Source: Actinomadura macra NBRC 14102 (GTDB lineage: Bacteria; Actinomycetota; Actinomycetes; Streptosporangiales; Streptosporangiaceae). Taken from it: DNA of 64,000 nucleotides. The notes under the pieces are model-generated. The model had not been told where the DNA came from and ran no database searches. It saw nothing but the letters and a program-made list of their open reading frames with translations. A program made the position numbers and the translations under genes. The stretch is taken from assembly GCF_001552215.1 (NCBI RefSeq), contig NZ_BCQT01000005.1, positions 1-64,000 of the forward strand, given 5' to 3'. Shown here piece by piece: positions 16,094-25,103 of this stretch (position 1 is its first letter; each line of letters starts with the position of its first letter).

Positions 16094-16882
16094 GTGGCGC
16101 AGTTCTACCGGCCGCTCGGCGACGGCGTGTTCGCCAGCACCCCGGCGACGGCGGGCGCGTGGTCGCCGGACGCCCAGCACGGCGGGCCGGTCGCGGGCCT
16201 GCTCGGGCGGGCGCTCGAACGGCACGACCCCGTCCCCGGCACGCGGGTGGCGCGGGTGACGGTGGAGATCCTCGGCCCCGTCCCGGTGGCCACGCTGGCG
16301 GTCACCGCGCGCATCGTCCGGCCGGGCCGGCGGGTCGCGCTGCTGGAGGCCGAGATGACCCATGAGGGACGTCCGGTCGCCCGCGCCACCGGGTGGCGGA
16401 TCCTCGCCGCGCCCGAGCGACTCCCGGCCGTCTCGCACACCCCGGCGCCGCCGCCCCTCCCGGACTCGACCCCGCCGCTCATGACCTGGGCGTCCGCGCA
16501 CGCGGACGGCTACCTGTCGGCGATGGAGTGGCGCGTCGTGCAGGGCGCCTTCGGGCAGCCGGGGCCCGGCGTGACGTGGGCGCGGGCGCGCGTCCCGCTC
16601 GTGGCCGGGGAGGCCGACACGCCGCTCGTGCGCGCGCTCGTCCTGGCCGACAGCGCGTCCGGCATCGGCAGCCAACTCGACCTCACCACGTGGCTGATCA
16701 TCAATACGGACCTGACGGTCGCGCTGCACCGCGACCCCGTCGGCGAGTGGCTGTGCATGGGCGCCGCGCTCCACGCGAGCCCGCAGGGCAGCGCGCTGTG
16801 CGAGGCGACACTCGGCGACGGTACCGGCGACTTCGGGCGCGTCCTCCAGACGCTCCTCGTGGACGAGCCGCCGACCGGCTGA
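16094..16882 (+). CDS. acyl-CoA thioesterase-family protein
   Basis: A 262-residue double hot-dog protein. The N-terminal half carries DAQHGGPVAGLLGRALERH, the usual HGGP block of actinobacterial thioesterase-like proteins, followed by RVTVEILGPVPVA and RVALLEAEMTHEGRPVARATG. The C-terminal half ends with STLGDGTGDFGRVLQTLL-like strands (EATLGDGTGDF). These proteins hydrolyse or bind acyl-CoA thioesters; the chain specificity is unknown. GGGAGG precedes the GTG. The inverted repeat directly upstream suggests control by a lipid-responsive repressor. The gene stands alone between the LCP gene and a lipoprotein. Confidence 0.78.
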   Translation: MAQFYRPLGDGVFASTPATAGAWSPDAQHGGPVAGLLGRALERHDPVPGTRVARVTVEILGPVPVATLAVTARIVRPGRRVALLEAEMTHEGRPVARATGWRILAAPERLPAVSHTPAPPPLPDSTPPLMTWASAHADGYLSAMEWRVVQGAFGQPGPGVTWARARVPLVAGEADTPLVRALVLADSASGIGSQLDLTTWLIINTDLTVALHRDPVGEWLCMGAALHASPQGSALCEATLGDGTGDFGRVLQTLLVDEPPTG

Positions 16883-16925
16883 TCGACATTCGCGCACGTC
16901 CTCACCCACGGTCCTTGCTTGACTA

Positions 16926-16953
16926 CTCTCTGTAGTGATAGGCAGACAGAGAG
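16926..16953. promoter_or_regulatory. inverted repeat upstream of the lipoprotein gene
   Basis: CTCTCTGT (16926-16933) and ACAGAGAG (16946-16953) are perfect eight-base arms with a 12-base spacer. They lie just after a TTGACT (16919-16924) that could be a -35 box. The element is 31 bases before the start codon and could be an operator or a leader hairpin. Confidence 0.5.
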
Positions 16954-16984
16954 AAGTCACCTGCGATCGTCAGGAGTCCACAGC

Positions 16985-17485
16985 ATGCCGGCAAGGATTC
17001 TCGTTCTGTTCACCACGACCGCGCTCGCCGCGACTGCCCTCACGGGCTGCGGCAGCGACACGAGTCTCGCCGCGGAGGCGCCGTCACCGCCCAAGGTGGA
17101 CGCCCCGGCGGCCGCGGATCCGCCCGACGGGGCGGACGCGGAGGCGCCGAAGCCAGCACCGGCGCCAGCACCGGCCGCGGCTCCCAAGAGCGGCAAGTCG
17201 CCCGCGAAGGACGGCACCGACCTGTCGGCCTGTCTGGACGCCGAATGCGACGTCGAGGTCGAGAGCGGCCAGGAGATCCAGCTCGACAAGAAGTACGGCG
17301 CCGATTCGGTCCTGGTCAAGCGCAACGGATCGCGCGTGACCCTCACCGTCCGCCGCGGGGGCGCCAAGATGGTCGCCGCGCTGGACGCGAACTCGCCCTA
17401 TTCGACGTCGACCTTCAACGACCTGACGTTCCAGCCACGGCTGGCCGAGGGCGGCAAGCTGGTCCTCAACATCTCCCACAACTGA
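16985..17485 (+). CDS. small secreted lipoprotein of unknown function
   Basis: The 166-residue product starts MPARILVLFTTTALAATA and has a lipobox LTGC at about residues 18-21, so it should be lipidated and kept on the outer face of the membrane. A Pro/Ala/Lys-rich linker (about 30-75) precedes an 85-residue folded part with two cysteines (DLSACLDAECDVEVESGQEI) and beta-rich sequence ending VLNISHN. CAGGAG lies eight bases before the ATG at 16985; longer in-frame starts have no such site. The folded part recalls small actinobacterial secreted domains of unknown role. A terminator-like hairpin follows. Confidence 0.75.
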   Translation: MPARILVLFTTTALAATALTGCGSDTSLAAEAPSPPKVDAPAAADPPDGADAEAPKPAPAPAPAAAPKSGKSPAKDGTDLSACLDAECDVEVESGQEIQLDKKYGADSVLVKRNGSRVTLTVRRGGAKMVAALDANSPYSTSTFNDLTFQPRLAEGGKLVLNISHN

Positions 17486-17501
17486 AGCGCGTGACGCGGG
17501 G

Positions 17502-17530
17502 CCCCGCCCGGGGGATGTACCCGGGCGGGG
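17502..17530 (+). terminator. hairpin after the lipoprotein gene
   Basis: CCCCGCCCGGG (17502-17512) pairs with CCCGGGCGGGG (17520-17530) across a seven-base loop. Only a short pyrimidine run (TCTCT) follows. Confidence 0.6.
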
Positions 17531-17717
17531 TCTCTGGCGTACCCGCGCGCCACGTGGGCCGCCGTGCCTCCCCGAACGGCGCCCGCCCGGGACGGGGCAG
17601 GTGTCGTACCCTGCGCACTACCGGCAGGTAGACACCGCCGGACGATGCGGGCTGCCGGCTCCTACCGGGCACATGGTCTCTAGAGTCGGCGACAGCGATC
17701 CGAGAGAGGAGCCCGCC

Positions 17718-19052
17718 TTGGCCTACCGGCTGACGGTCATCGGGACCGGTTACCTCGGGGCCACGCACGCGGCGTGCATGGCCGACCTGGGGTTCGAGGT
17801 CCTCGGTCTGGACGTGGACGAGGAGAGAATCGCCCGTTTGTCGGCCGGTGACCTGCCGTTCTACGAACCCGGGCTCGAGCCGGTCTTGCGCCGCGGCCTG
17901 GAGAGCCGGCGGCTGCGGTTCACCACGTCCTACGCGGAGGCGGCCGCGTTCGGGGACGTGCACTTCCTCTGCGTCGGCACCCCGCAGAAGGCGGGCGAGT
18001 ACGCGGCCGACCTGACGTACGTGAACGCCGCCGTGGACGCCCTGGCCCCGTTGCTGCAACGGCCGTGCCTGGTGGTCGGCAAGTCGACCGTCCCGGTCGG
18101 GACGGCGGCGCAGCTCGCCGAAACGCTGGCCCGGCGCGCCCCGGCGGGCGGCGACGCCGTTCTCGCGTGGAATCCCGAGTTCCTCCGCGAGGGGTTCGCC
18201 GTCCAGGACACCATGCGCCCGGACCGCATCGTGGTGGGCCTGCCGGTCGAGCAGGGCGCCGCCGAGCACGCCGAGAAGGTGCTGCGCGAGGTCTACTCCA
18301 CGATGCTCGCCGCGGGCACCCCCTTCGTCGTCGCGGACCTCCCGACGGCCGAGCTCGTGAAGGTGTCCGCGAACGCGTTCCTCGCCACGAAGATCTCCTT
18401 CATCAACGCGATGGCGGAGGTCTGCGAGGCCGCGCACGCCGATGTGACGAAGCTCTCAGAGGCCCTCTCCTACGACGACCGGATCGGCGGCCGGTTCCTC
18501 GGCCCCGGCCTCGGCTTCGGCGGCGGGTGCCTGCCCAAGGACATCCGCGCCTTCATGGCCCGCGCCGGGGAACTCGGCGCCGACCAGGCGCTCACCTTCC
18601 TGCGCGAGGTCGACGAGATCAACATCCGGCGCCGGATCCGGATGGTGGACCTCGCCCGGCAACTCCTCGGCGGCTCGTTCATCGGCCGGACGGTCGGCGT
18701 CCTCGGTGCGGCGTTCAAGCCGAACTCCGACGACGTCCGCGACTCCCCCGCGCTGGACGTGGCCGCGTCCATCCGCTCGCAGGGCGGCAAGGTCACGGTG
18801 TACGACCCGCAGGCCATGCCCAACGCCCGCCGCGCCCAGCCGTCGCTGGACTTCGGTGACTCGGCGCTGACCGCCGCCCGCGGCGCGCACGTCGTCCTGC
18901 TGCTCACCGAGTGGGCCGAGTTCCGCGACATGGACCCCGACGCGCTCGCCGAGGCCGTCGCGGAGCGCAACATCGTCGACGGCCGCAACGCCCTCGATCC
19001 CGAACGCTGGCGCGCGGCCGGCTGGAACTACCGCGCCCTCGGCCGCCCCTGA
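17718..19052 (+). CDS. UDP-glucose/GDP-mannose 6-dehydrogenase family enzyme
   Basis: A 444-residue dehydrogenase with the N-terminal Rossmann motif VIGTGYLGATHAACMADLGF, the STVPVGTA turn, the WNPEFLREGFAV segment and the catalytic cysteine in GFGGGCLPKDIRAF, followed by the C-terminal UDP-binding domain (GAAFKPNSDDVRDSPAL). These enzymes oxidise a nucleotide sugar twice to the uronic acid, most often UDP-glucose to UDP-glucuronate, for wall or capsule polymers. The TTG at 17718 is chosen because GAGAGGAG sits six bases upstream; an ATG at 17673 is in frame but lacks a site. It likely supplies donors for nearby glycosyltransferases. Confidence 0.85.
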   Translation: MAYRLTVIGTGYLGATHAACMADLGFEVLGLDVDEERIARLSAGDLPFYEPGLEPVLRRGLESRRLRFTTSYAEAAAFGDVHFLCVGTPQKAGEYAADLTYVNAAVDALAPLLQRPCLVVGKSTVPVGTAAQLAETLARRAPAGGDAVLAWNPEFLREGFAVQDTMRPDRIVVGLPVEQGAAEHAEKVLREVYSTMLAAGTPFVVADLPTAELVKVSANAFLATKISFINAMAEVCEAAHADVTKLSEALSYDDRIGGRFLGPGLGFGGGCLPKDIRAFMARAGELGADQALTFLREVDEINIRRRIRMVDLARQLLGGSFIGRTVGVLGAAFKPNSDDVRDSPALDVAASIRSQGGKVTVYDPQAMPNARRAQPSLDFGDSALTAARGAHVVLLLTEWAEFRDMDPDALAEAVAERNIVDGRNALDPERWRAAGWNYRALGRP

Positions 19053-19101
19053 CCGCGCCGTCCGCCGCCGCTCGCTCTCTCCGACCCGTCCGTGTCACCC
19101 G

Positions 19102-20220
19102 TCACGGTCCGCCGCCGATGACGTTGCGGGGATCGTCCAGCCAGAGGTCGTGGCAGCCGGGACGGGCGGTGAGGCCGAAGCGCTCGCGGCCCGGACGCCC
19201 CCATCCGACCCAGTGCAGGTAGGCGCGGGACACCTCGTCCCACAGCCGGCGCGGGCCGTACTGCTCGACCGCGAACAGGTCGGCCCCCGGCTCGTAGTCG
19301 ACGCTGGCCCATGATCCGCCGGGCGCCCCGGTCTCCAGCAGCCACAGCGTCAGATCCCCGGAGTCGCCGGACGCGCACAGGTGCTTGCGCGTGCGGGGCA
19401 CCAGCGCGCCGATCGCGAGGTCGGCGCCGTAGGAGTCCCAGGCGACGCTGCGAGGGTCCAGTCGTGTCGTGCCGCGCTCCGTCTCGTGCTCGGTGCCGCC
19501 TACGTATTCGGCCACCGAGGGAGACGACCGTGGCGGCCGCACCATCGTTTCGCCGGCGAGGTGCGGAAACCGCCCGACGGCCCGGCCCTCACCGTCGACG
19601 GTGAGGTGGGCGAGGTGGCCGCTGCCGTAGGCGGGCGTCCAGGGGCACACGATGACGCCGCCCGGCCGCGTCTGCTCCAGCCACGCGCCCGCGATCCCGG
19701 AGACGCCACAGGTGACGTGCACACGATCGTAAGGGGCGTTCTCGGGGAACCCCGCCTCCGCATGACCCACGAACAGGTGCGGCCCGTGCCCGGCCTCGGC
19801 GAGGTTGGCGGCGGCCTGCGCCGAGACCTGATCGTCGGGCTCGACCGAGGTCACGTTCGTCTCACCGACCCGCCATGACAGCAGCGCCGCCGTCCATCCG
19901 GTGCCGGTGCCGATCTCCAGGACCCGGTCGTGGTCGCGCGGGCCGAGCGTCTGGAGGGCGTTCAGGACGGCGCGGGGAGCGCCGCACGAGGCCATCGCCG
20001 TGTCGGAGTACACCGCGTCCCACCAGGTCGCCGGATCGCGGTCGCGGTCGACCGGGTGGGCGGGGCCGCCACCGGAACGCACGGCCCAGGTTCGGACGGG
20101 CACGAACCAGTGCCGTGGCACCTCAGCGAACGCCGCGCGCCACGCCGGATCGGTGAGGACTCCCTGGGCCGCATACATATCGCACAATGCACTGATTCGC
20201 CCGCTGACGTCGCTGTCCAC
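19102..20220 (-). CDS. PCMT-like SAM-dependent methyltransferase (orphan)
   Basis: A 372-residue protein. The N-terminal part (ALCDMYAAQGVLTDPAWRAAFAEVPRHWFVP) and the SAM-binding loop VLEIGTGTGWTAALLSW with SVEPDDQ match protein-L-isoaspartate O-methyltransferases. The 150-residue C-terminal extension ending RFGLTARPGCHDLWLDDP is like the large PCMT relatives that modify RiPPs such as graspetides. No ATP-grasp enzyme or precursor peptide is seen nearby, so it appears as an orphan. The GTG start has no good ribosome site. It is convergent with the dehydrogenase gene and divergent in context from nothing upstream except purE, which runs the same way. Confidence 0.75.
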   Translation of the reverse strand: MDSDVSGRISALCDMYAAQGVLTDPAWRAAFAEVPRHWFVPVRTWAVRSGGGPAHPVDRDRDPATWWDAVYSDTAMASCGAPRAVLNALQTLGPRDHDRVLEIGTGTGWTAALLSWRVGETNVTSVEPDDQVSAQAAANLAEAGHGPHLFVGHAEAGFPENAPYDRVHVTCGVSGIAGAWLEQTRPGGVIVCPWTPAYGSGHLAHLTVDGEGRAVGRFPHLAGETMVRPPRSSPSVAEYVGGTEHETERGTTRLDPRSVAWDSYGADLAIGALVPRTRKHLCASGDSGDLTLWLLETGAPGGSWASVDYEPGADLFAVEQYGPRRLWDEVSRAYLHWVGWGRPGRERFGLTARPGCHDLWLDDPRNVIGGGP

Positions 20221-20354
20221 GGCACGAGGGTAACCAGAGATTCACTCTGTGGAGTGGGTCATGTACGACAGGTAATCATTGCCGTCCCTTGCAGCGGGAA
20301 CGATCACGGTCACCTGACGCGCGAGATCACTTCGGGGTAGCGGCTGAGCGACTC

Positions 20355-20846
20355 TCAGAGCTTCTCTCGCAGGCGCGCGCCCTTCGCCTTCGCCTGGCCG
20401 TAGAGGTCCTGCTGGAAGACCCTCATCTTCGCCTGGAGGTCGTCATCGGACGCGGCGAGGATCCGGACCGCGAGCAGTCCGGCGTTGCGGGCCGCGCCCA
20501 CGGCGACCGTCGCGACCGGGACCCCTGCGGGCATCTGGACGATGGACAGCAGCGAATCCATGCCGTCCAGGTATTTCAGCGGCACGGGCACGCCGATCAC
20601 CGGCAGCGGCGTCACCGAGGCGAGCATCCCGGGCAGGTGCGCGGCGCCGCCCGCCCCGGCGATGATCACGCGCAGGCCGCGCCCGGCGGCCTCCTCCCCG
20701 TAGGCGATCATGTCGTGCGGCATCCGGTGCGCGGACACGACGTCGGCTTCGAAGGCGACGCCGAACTCCGCCAGCGCCTCGGCGGCGGCCTCCATGACCG
20801 GCCAGTCCGAGTCGCTGCCCATCACCACGCCCACCAGCGGCGTCAT
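20355..20846 (-). CDS. purE: N5-carboxyaminoimidazole ribonucleotide mutase
   Basis: The 163-residue class I PurE shows [30 protein letters not shown] containing the catalytic His, and the [12 protein letters not shown] loop. It converts N5-CAIR to CAIR in purine synthesis and forms octamers in the family. The ATG at 20846 shares its A with the purK stop (TGATG) and has GGGGGAG five bases upstream; a GTG at 20849 is also possible. It is coupled to purK, the enzyme of the preceding step. Confidence 0.93.
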   Translation of the reverse strand: MTPLVGVVMGSDSDWPVMEAAAEALAEFGVAFEADVVSAHRMPHDMIAYGEEAAGRGLRVIIAGAGGAAHLPGMLASVTPLPVIGVPVPLKYLDGMDSLLSIVQMPAGVPVATVAVGAARNAGLLAVRILAASDDDLQAKMRVFQQDLYGQAKAKGARLREKL

Positions 20847-22012
20847 CACTTCTCCCCCCAGCGCAGGTAGTCGGCCGCGTGGCGCGCGCGCTCGCGGACC
20901 TCGTCCAGGTCGCCGCCCAGTGCGGTGACGTGGCCGATCTTGCGTCCCGGCCGCACGTCCTTGCCGTAGAGGTGCACCTTGACGGAGGGATCGTGCGCCA
21001 TCACGTGGATGTAGCGGCGGTAGACGTCCGGATCGTCGCCGCCCAGCACGTTCGCCATGACCGTGTAGGGGGCCGTGGGCTCGGTGGAGCCCAGGGGGAG
21101 GTCCAGGACGGCCCGCAGGTGCTGCTCGAACTGGGACGTGCGGGCGCCCTCGATCGTCCAGTGCCCGGAGTTGTGCGGGCGCATGGCCAACTCGTTGACC
21201 AGCAGCCCGTCAGAGGTCTCGAACAGCTCGACCGCGAGCAGGCCGGTGACGCCGAGACTCTCGGCCACGCTGAGCGCGAGGCGCTGTGCCTCGGCGGCCG
21301 CGTCCTTGCTCAGGCCCGGTGCCGGGGAGAGCACCTCGGTGCAGATCCCGCCCTCCTGGACGGTCTCCACGATCGGGTACGCGGCGCCCTGCCCGTACGG
21401 GGAGCGCGCGACGAGGGCGGCCAGCTCCCGCCTGAACGGGACGTGCTGTTCGACCATCAGGTCGACGTTCTCGGAGAGCAGCCTGCCGACCTGCTCCGCC
21501 GTCGCGCGGTCGAGGTTCTCCAGGATCCACACGCCCTTGCCGTCGTAGCCGCCCCGGGTGGCCTTGAGGACGAGCGGCCAGCCGTGTTCGCGGGCGAACG
21601 ACTCCAGGAACGCCAGCGGCGCGGCGGGCGGCACGTGCGAGTAGGCGGGGCACGGCACGCCGAGCCCGCTGAGCCGATCGCGCATGACGAGTTTGTCCTG
21701 CGCGTGCACCAGAGCGGCCGAACCCGGACGGCACGGCACGCCCGACTCCTCCAGCTCATGGATGTGCGCCCCGGGAACGTGCTCGTGGTCGAACGTGATC
21801 ACGTCGCAGCCCTTGGCGAACGCCAGCAGGTCGTCCAACGACCGGTCGTCGCCGATCCGGACGTCGGCGACGACCTTGGCCGCCGAGTCGTTCGCGGAAC
21901 CGGCCAGCACGCGCAACGGCACGCCGAGCGCGATGGCGGCCTGCTGGGTCATCCGGGCCAGCTGGCCCCCGCCCGCCATCCCCACGACGGGCATGTCCAC
22001 AGGATTCGTCAC
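20846..22012 (-). CDS. purK: 5-(carboxyamino)imidazole ribonucleotide synthase
   Basis: A 388-residue ATP-grasp enzyme: N-terminal [21 protein letters not shown], central [16 protein letters not shown] and the C-terminal [29 protein letters not shown] signature of PurK. It makes N5-CAIR from AIR, bicarbonate and ATP, the substrate of PurE. The GTG at 22012 lacks a strong ribosome site; an ATG at 21994 would start directly at the nucleotide domain. The upstream 222 bases hold the promoter shared head-to-head with the GtrA gene. Confidence 0.93.
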   Translation of the reverse strand: MTNPVDMPVVGMAGGGQLARMTQQAAIALGVPLRVLAGSANDSAAKVVADVRIGDDRSLDDLLAFAKGCDVITFDHEHVPGAHIHELEESGVPCRPGSAALVHAQDKLVMRDRLSGLGVPCPAYSHVPPAAPLAFLESFAREHGWPLVLKATRGGYDGKGVWILENLDRATAEQVGRLLSENVDLMVEQHVPFRRELAALVARSPYGQGAAYPIVETVQEGGICTEVLSPAPGLSKDAAAEAQRLALSVAESLGVTGLLAVELFETSDGLLVNELAMRPHNSGHWTIEGARTSQFEQHLRAVLDLPLGSTEPTAPYTVMANVLGGDDPDVYRRYIHVMAHDPSVKVHLYGKDVRPGRKIGHVTALGGDLDEVRERARHAADYLRWGEK

Positions 22013-22234
22013 GTCAGAAGGCTACCGGCCGGTCGAGGGCGAACGAATCGGCCGTCCCCCGCGTCCAACGTGTGTGGGGCGCTCGACAGCGGGGAGGGAA
22101 CGGCACGGACGGCCGGAAACGTTCATGTTCCGACGCCCCTGCGGCCACGTACGTCTATCCTCGTCATACCTCCGCAGCAGCCGCGCCACCGCCGCGGCGC
22201 CCGTAGCCGAAGTCCGGAAGGACGGTTCCCCTTC

Positions 22235-22894
22235 GTGAGCCTGGTCGCCAATCTCCAACGGCAGTTCGCGCACCTGGTACGCGAGCTCGCGAAGTTCGGC
22301 AGCGTCGGCGCCATCGCGTTCGTGATCACGGTCGCGCTCGGTAACGGGATGCACACCGGCCTCGGCATGGGTCCGCTGACCTCCAACGGCATCGCCACGG
22401 TGGTCGCCACGACGTTCTCCTACCTGGCCAACCGCTACTGGACGTTCCGGCACCGCGACCGCACCGGGCTCGGCCGCGAGTACGTGCTGTTCTTCGCGCT
22501 GAACGGCGTCGGGCTGGTGATCACCGAGCTGTTCATCGGGTTCACCCACTACGTGCTGGGGCTGGCCGACGCGATCTCCTACAACGTCTCGCTGATCATC
22601 GGCACCGGGGTCGCGACGCTGTTCCGTTTCTGGTCGTACAAGAAGTGGGTGTTCCTGCCCACGACCGCGCCGCACGTGGACCCGGCGTCCGGCCTGCCCG
22701 AGGCGCCCCGCGAGCCGCAGGAGCCGCACGGCGGGCACGAGCCGCACGGCCGGCCTGAGCCGGAGGGCGAGCCCGTCGGCGACCCGCCGGGCGTGCACCG
22801 GGCGAACGGCCGCGCCGTCCCGTCCCACCGCCTCGGCCACCCCCTCGGCGCGCACCCCACCGAGGACTACGCCCAGTCCACCCGGTCCCACTAG
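22235..22894 (+). CDS. GtrA-family membrane protein with His/Glu/Pro-rich tail
   Basis: The 219-residue product has four membrane helices in the first 145 residues (FGSVGAIAFVITVAL, NGIATVVATTFSYLANRYWTF, EYVLFFALNGVGLVITELFIG, SYNVSLIIGTGVATLFRFWSYKKWVF), the GtrA pattern. GtrA proteins are thought to move undecaprenyl-linked sugars across the membrane. The last 75 residues are an unusual hydrophilic tail with many His, Pro and Glu (EPHGGHEPHGRPEPEGEP). The GTG start has GGAAGGA upstream. It stands opposite purK and ends 15 bases from the histidine kinase, which runs convergently. Confidence 0.85.
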   Translation: MSLVANLQRQFAHLVRELAKFGSVGAIAFVITVALGNGMHTGLGMGPLTSNGIATVVATTFSYLANRYWTFRHRDRTGLGREYVLFFALNGVGLVITELFIGFTHYVLGLADAISYNVSLIIGTGVATLFRFWSYKKWVFLPTTAPHVDPASGLPEAPREPQEPHGGHEPHGRPEPEGEPVGDPPGVHRANGRAVPSHRLGHPLGAHPTEDYAQSTRSH

Positions 22895-22909
22895 ATCCAC
22901 CCGGAACCA

Positions 22910-24184
22910 CTAGGCGGGCCCGAGCACCACCCGCTCTGAGGCCAGGCGCGCGTCCGCGGCCTGGCGGAGGAAGATCCCGAAGACGGCCGGACGGGCCTGG
23001 ACGAGCTCCAGCCGCCCGCCATCGACCACGGCGAGCGAGCGGGCCAGGTAGAGCCCGAGCCCGGTGCCCTTGCCGCCGCTGACGCTGCGCTCGAAGATCC
23101 GGGGCTCCAGCTCGGGCGGGATGCCGCCCCCCTCGTCGCCGACCTCGACCACGACCGAGCCGGCACCGGGCTTGGTGTTGATCGTGACGGTGCCGGAACC
23201 GTGCATGAGCGAGTTGTCCAGCAGCGTGGCGACGATCTGCGAGAGGCCCTCCGGGTTGGTCATGCCGACGAGCCCCTGCGCGCCGACCATCTGGACGTCC
23301 CGGCCGTCCCGGCGGAAAATGGGCCGCCACTCCTCGACCTGCTGGGCGATGATGTCGTCGACCGGTGAGGCGACCGCGCCGCCGGTGCGGTCGTGCCGGG
23401 CGCGGGCGAGGAGCTGCTCGACGACCGCGACGAGCCGTTCGGTCTGCGCGACCGCCGCCGCGCCCTCCTCCCGGACGACGTCGGGATAGTCGGCGGCCTC
23501 GATCATCTCCTCCAGCCGCATCGACAGGGCGGTGAGCGGGGTGCGGAGCTGGTGGCTGGCGTCGGAGGCGAACTCCCGGCTCGCGGCCAGCAGGTCGGCG
23601 ATCCGGACGGCGCTGCGGTCGAGCACCTCGGCGACCCGGTCCACTTCGGGGATGCCGTAACGGCGACGACGCGGACGGGCGTTGCCGGTGCCGAGCCGGT
23701 CGGCGGTCTCGGCGAGGTCGATCAACGGGAGCGTCAGCTTGCGGGCCTGGAACATCGCGAGGCCGACGGTGACGGCCACGCCGAACAGGGCGAGGCTGCC
23801 GATCAGGACGAGCAGCCGGAGCGCGCCGTCCTGGACCTCGGCGGCCGGTCTGGACACGCGCACCGTCACCCCGCCCCCGGACGCGCCGGCCGTGAGCATC
23901 CGCTCCCGGCCCGGTCGCCCGCCGGCGAGGATCGTCCGGCCGTCCGGCAGGGTGACGACGATATGCCGGCCGGGATACTCCTGGGCGATCTTGTCACCGA
24001 TCAGGGGCTGGCGGGTCTGGAGGCTGTAGCCGACGCCGCCGACGATGGCGGACGCCTCCCGGTCGAGCGCCTGCGCGGCCTGCTCGTAGATGAGCTTGTG
24101 GGTGGCGAAGGCGAGGGGTATGCCGAGCAGCAGTATCGCGACGACCGCCACCGCGAGCGTCGACAGGAGGAGTCGGCGCCTCAT
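22910..24184 (-). CDS. sensor histidine kinase
   Basis: A 424-residue membrane kinase: helix 1 at 5-27, an extracytoplasmic sensor of about 95 residues, helix 2 at 122-145, HAMP region to about 198, phosphoacceptor H211 in ASHQLRTPLTAL, and an ATPase domain with N box LLDNSLMHG, G1 VGDEGGGIP and G2 GTGLGLYLAR. It would autophosphorylate and pass phosphate to the response regulator encoded just upstream on the same strand (96-base gap). The sensor domain contains RHIVVTLPDGRTILAGG, not recognisably tied to a ligand. Confidence 0.9.
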   Translation of the reverse strand: MRRRLLLSTLAVAVVAILLLGIPLAFATHKLIYEQAAQALDREASAIVGGVGYSLQTRQPLIGDKIAQEYPGRHIVVTLPDGRTILAGGRPGRERMLTAGASGGGVTVRVSRPAAEVQDGALRLLVLIGSLALFGVAVTVGLAMFQARKLTLPLIDLAETADRLGTGNARPRRRRYGIPEVDRVAEVLDRSAVRIADLLAASREFASDASHQLRTPLTALSMRLEEMIEAADYPDVVREEGAAAVAQTERLVAVVEQLLARARHDRTGGAVASPVDDIIAQQVEEWRPIFRRDGRDVQMVGAQGLVGMTNPEGLSQIVATLLDNSLMHGSGTVTINTKPGAGSVVVEVGDEGGGIPPELEPRIFERSVSGGKGTGLGLYLARSLAVVDGGRLELVQARPAVFGIFLRQAADARLASERVVLGPA

Positions 24185-24280
24185 CAGGGCTCCTTGGAGG
24201 GTGTGGCCACGGCCGCGCGGCGTTTCCCCGGGCCTCTCGGGAAGGCCCGGGGACGGTCCGCCTGACCATGGCGGCCGGGG

Positions 24281-24952
24281 CTAGTCGCCGCGCTCGAACC
24301 GGAAGCCGACGCCCCGCACCGTCGTGATGTAGCGGGGGCTGCCGGCGTCGTCGCCGAGTTTGCGGCGCAGCCAGGAAATGTGCATGTCGAGCGTCTTGGT
24401 GGAACCCCACCAGTTGGTGTCCCACACCTCGCGCATGATCTGCTCGCGGGTGACGACCTTGCCCGCGTCGCGGACGAGGACGCGCAGCAGGTCGAACTCC
24501 TTGGTGGTGAGCTGGAGCTCCTGCTCGCCCATCCAGGCGCGGCGCGACTCGGCGTCGATCCGCACCCCCTGGACGATCGGGGTCTCGGTGCTGCCCCGGC
24601 GCAGCAGCGCCCGCACCCGGGCGAGCAGTTCGGCGAGCCGGAACGGCTTGGTCACGTAGTCGTCGGCGCCCGCGTCGAGGCCGACGACGGTGTCGACCTC
24701 GTCGGCGCGGGCGGTCAGGATCAGTATGGGGACGCCGTGCCCCTCGGCGCGCACTCGGCGGGCCACTTCGAGACCGTCCAGTTCGGGCAGTCCAAGGTCG
24801 AGGACGATGAGGTCCACACCGCCGCCGAGCGCCCGCTCCAGGGCCTGCGGTCCGTCCGGGCTGACTTCGACGGTGTACCCCTCGCGACGGAGCGCGCGGG
24901 CGAGAGGCTCGGAGATGGACGTGTCGTCCTCGGCGAGCAGTACTGAGGTCAT
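24281..24952 (-). CDS. OmpR-family response regulator
   Basis: A 223-residue regulator: receiver domain with D9-D10, phosphoacceptor D52 (LIVLDLGLPELDG) and a conserved Lys in DDYVTKPF, then an OmpR/PhoB winged helix (TTKEFDLLRVLVRDAGKVVTREQI, LDMHISWLRRKLG, ITTVRGVGFRFE). It pairs with the downstream histidine kinase. No Shine-Dalgarno is visible before the ATG at 24952; a TACGAT six bases before the start suggests a leaderless message. The frame is open to an ATG at 25078, but that stretch has AT-rich third positions and is better read as promoter. Confidence 0.9.
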   Translation of the reverse strand: MTSVLLAEDDTSISEPLARALRREGYTVEVSPDGPQALERALGGGVDLIVLDLGLPELDGLEVARRVRAEGHGVPILILTARADEVDTVVGLDAGADDYVTKPFRLAELLARVRALLRRGSTETPIVQGVRIDAESRRAWMGEQELQLTTKEFDLLRVLVRDAGKVVTREQIMREVWDTNWWGSTKTLDMHISWLRRKLGDDAGSPRYITTVRGVGFRFERGD

Positions 24953-24958
24953 GGACCG

Positions 24959-24964
24959 ATCGTA
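24959..24964 (-). promoter_or_regulatory. candidate -10 box for a leaderless response-regulator transcript
   Basis: On the minus strand TACGAT lies six bases before the ATG at 24952, the distance expected when transcription starts at the start codon itself. No ribosome site is seen between them. The -35 is not clear. Confidence 0.4.
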
Positions 24965-25103
24965 TGACCATTCTTGAACATTGCCCCGCCGCCGCCGCGC
25001 TCTTGACCTGCGGTTTGCCACTCGTAGTACATCCTCGAACACCACCATTTCGGGTAGTTTTCCGATGTAAACGTCCATGTCACCCGCGTGGTGACTCCCT
25101 TGG

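Noticed and set aside
24953..25078. Forty-two-residue N-terminal extension of the response regulator (ATG at 25078)
   Set aside because: Third codon positions are AT-rich compared with neighbours, there is no ribosome site, and receiver domains start at the later ATG; it is better read as promoter DNA.
25079..25095. Inverted repeat GTCACC-N5-GGTGAC near the treZ end
   Set aside because: Arms are only six bases and no T-tract follows; too weak to call a terminator or operator.
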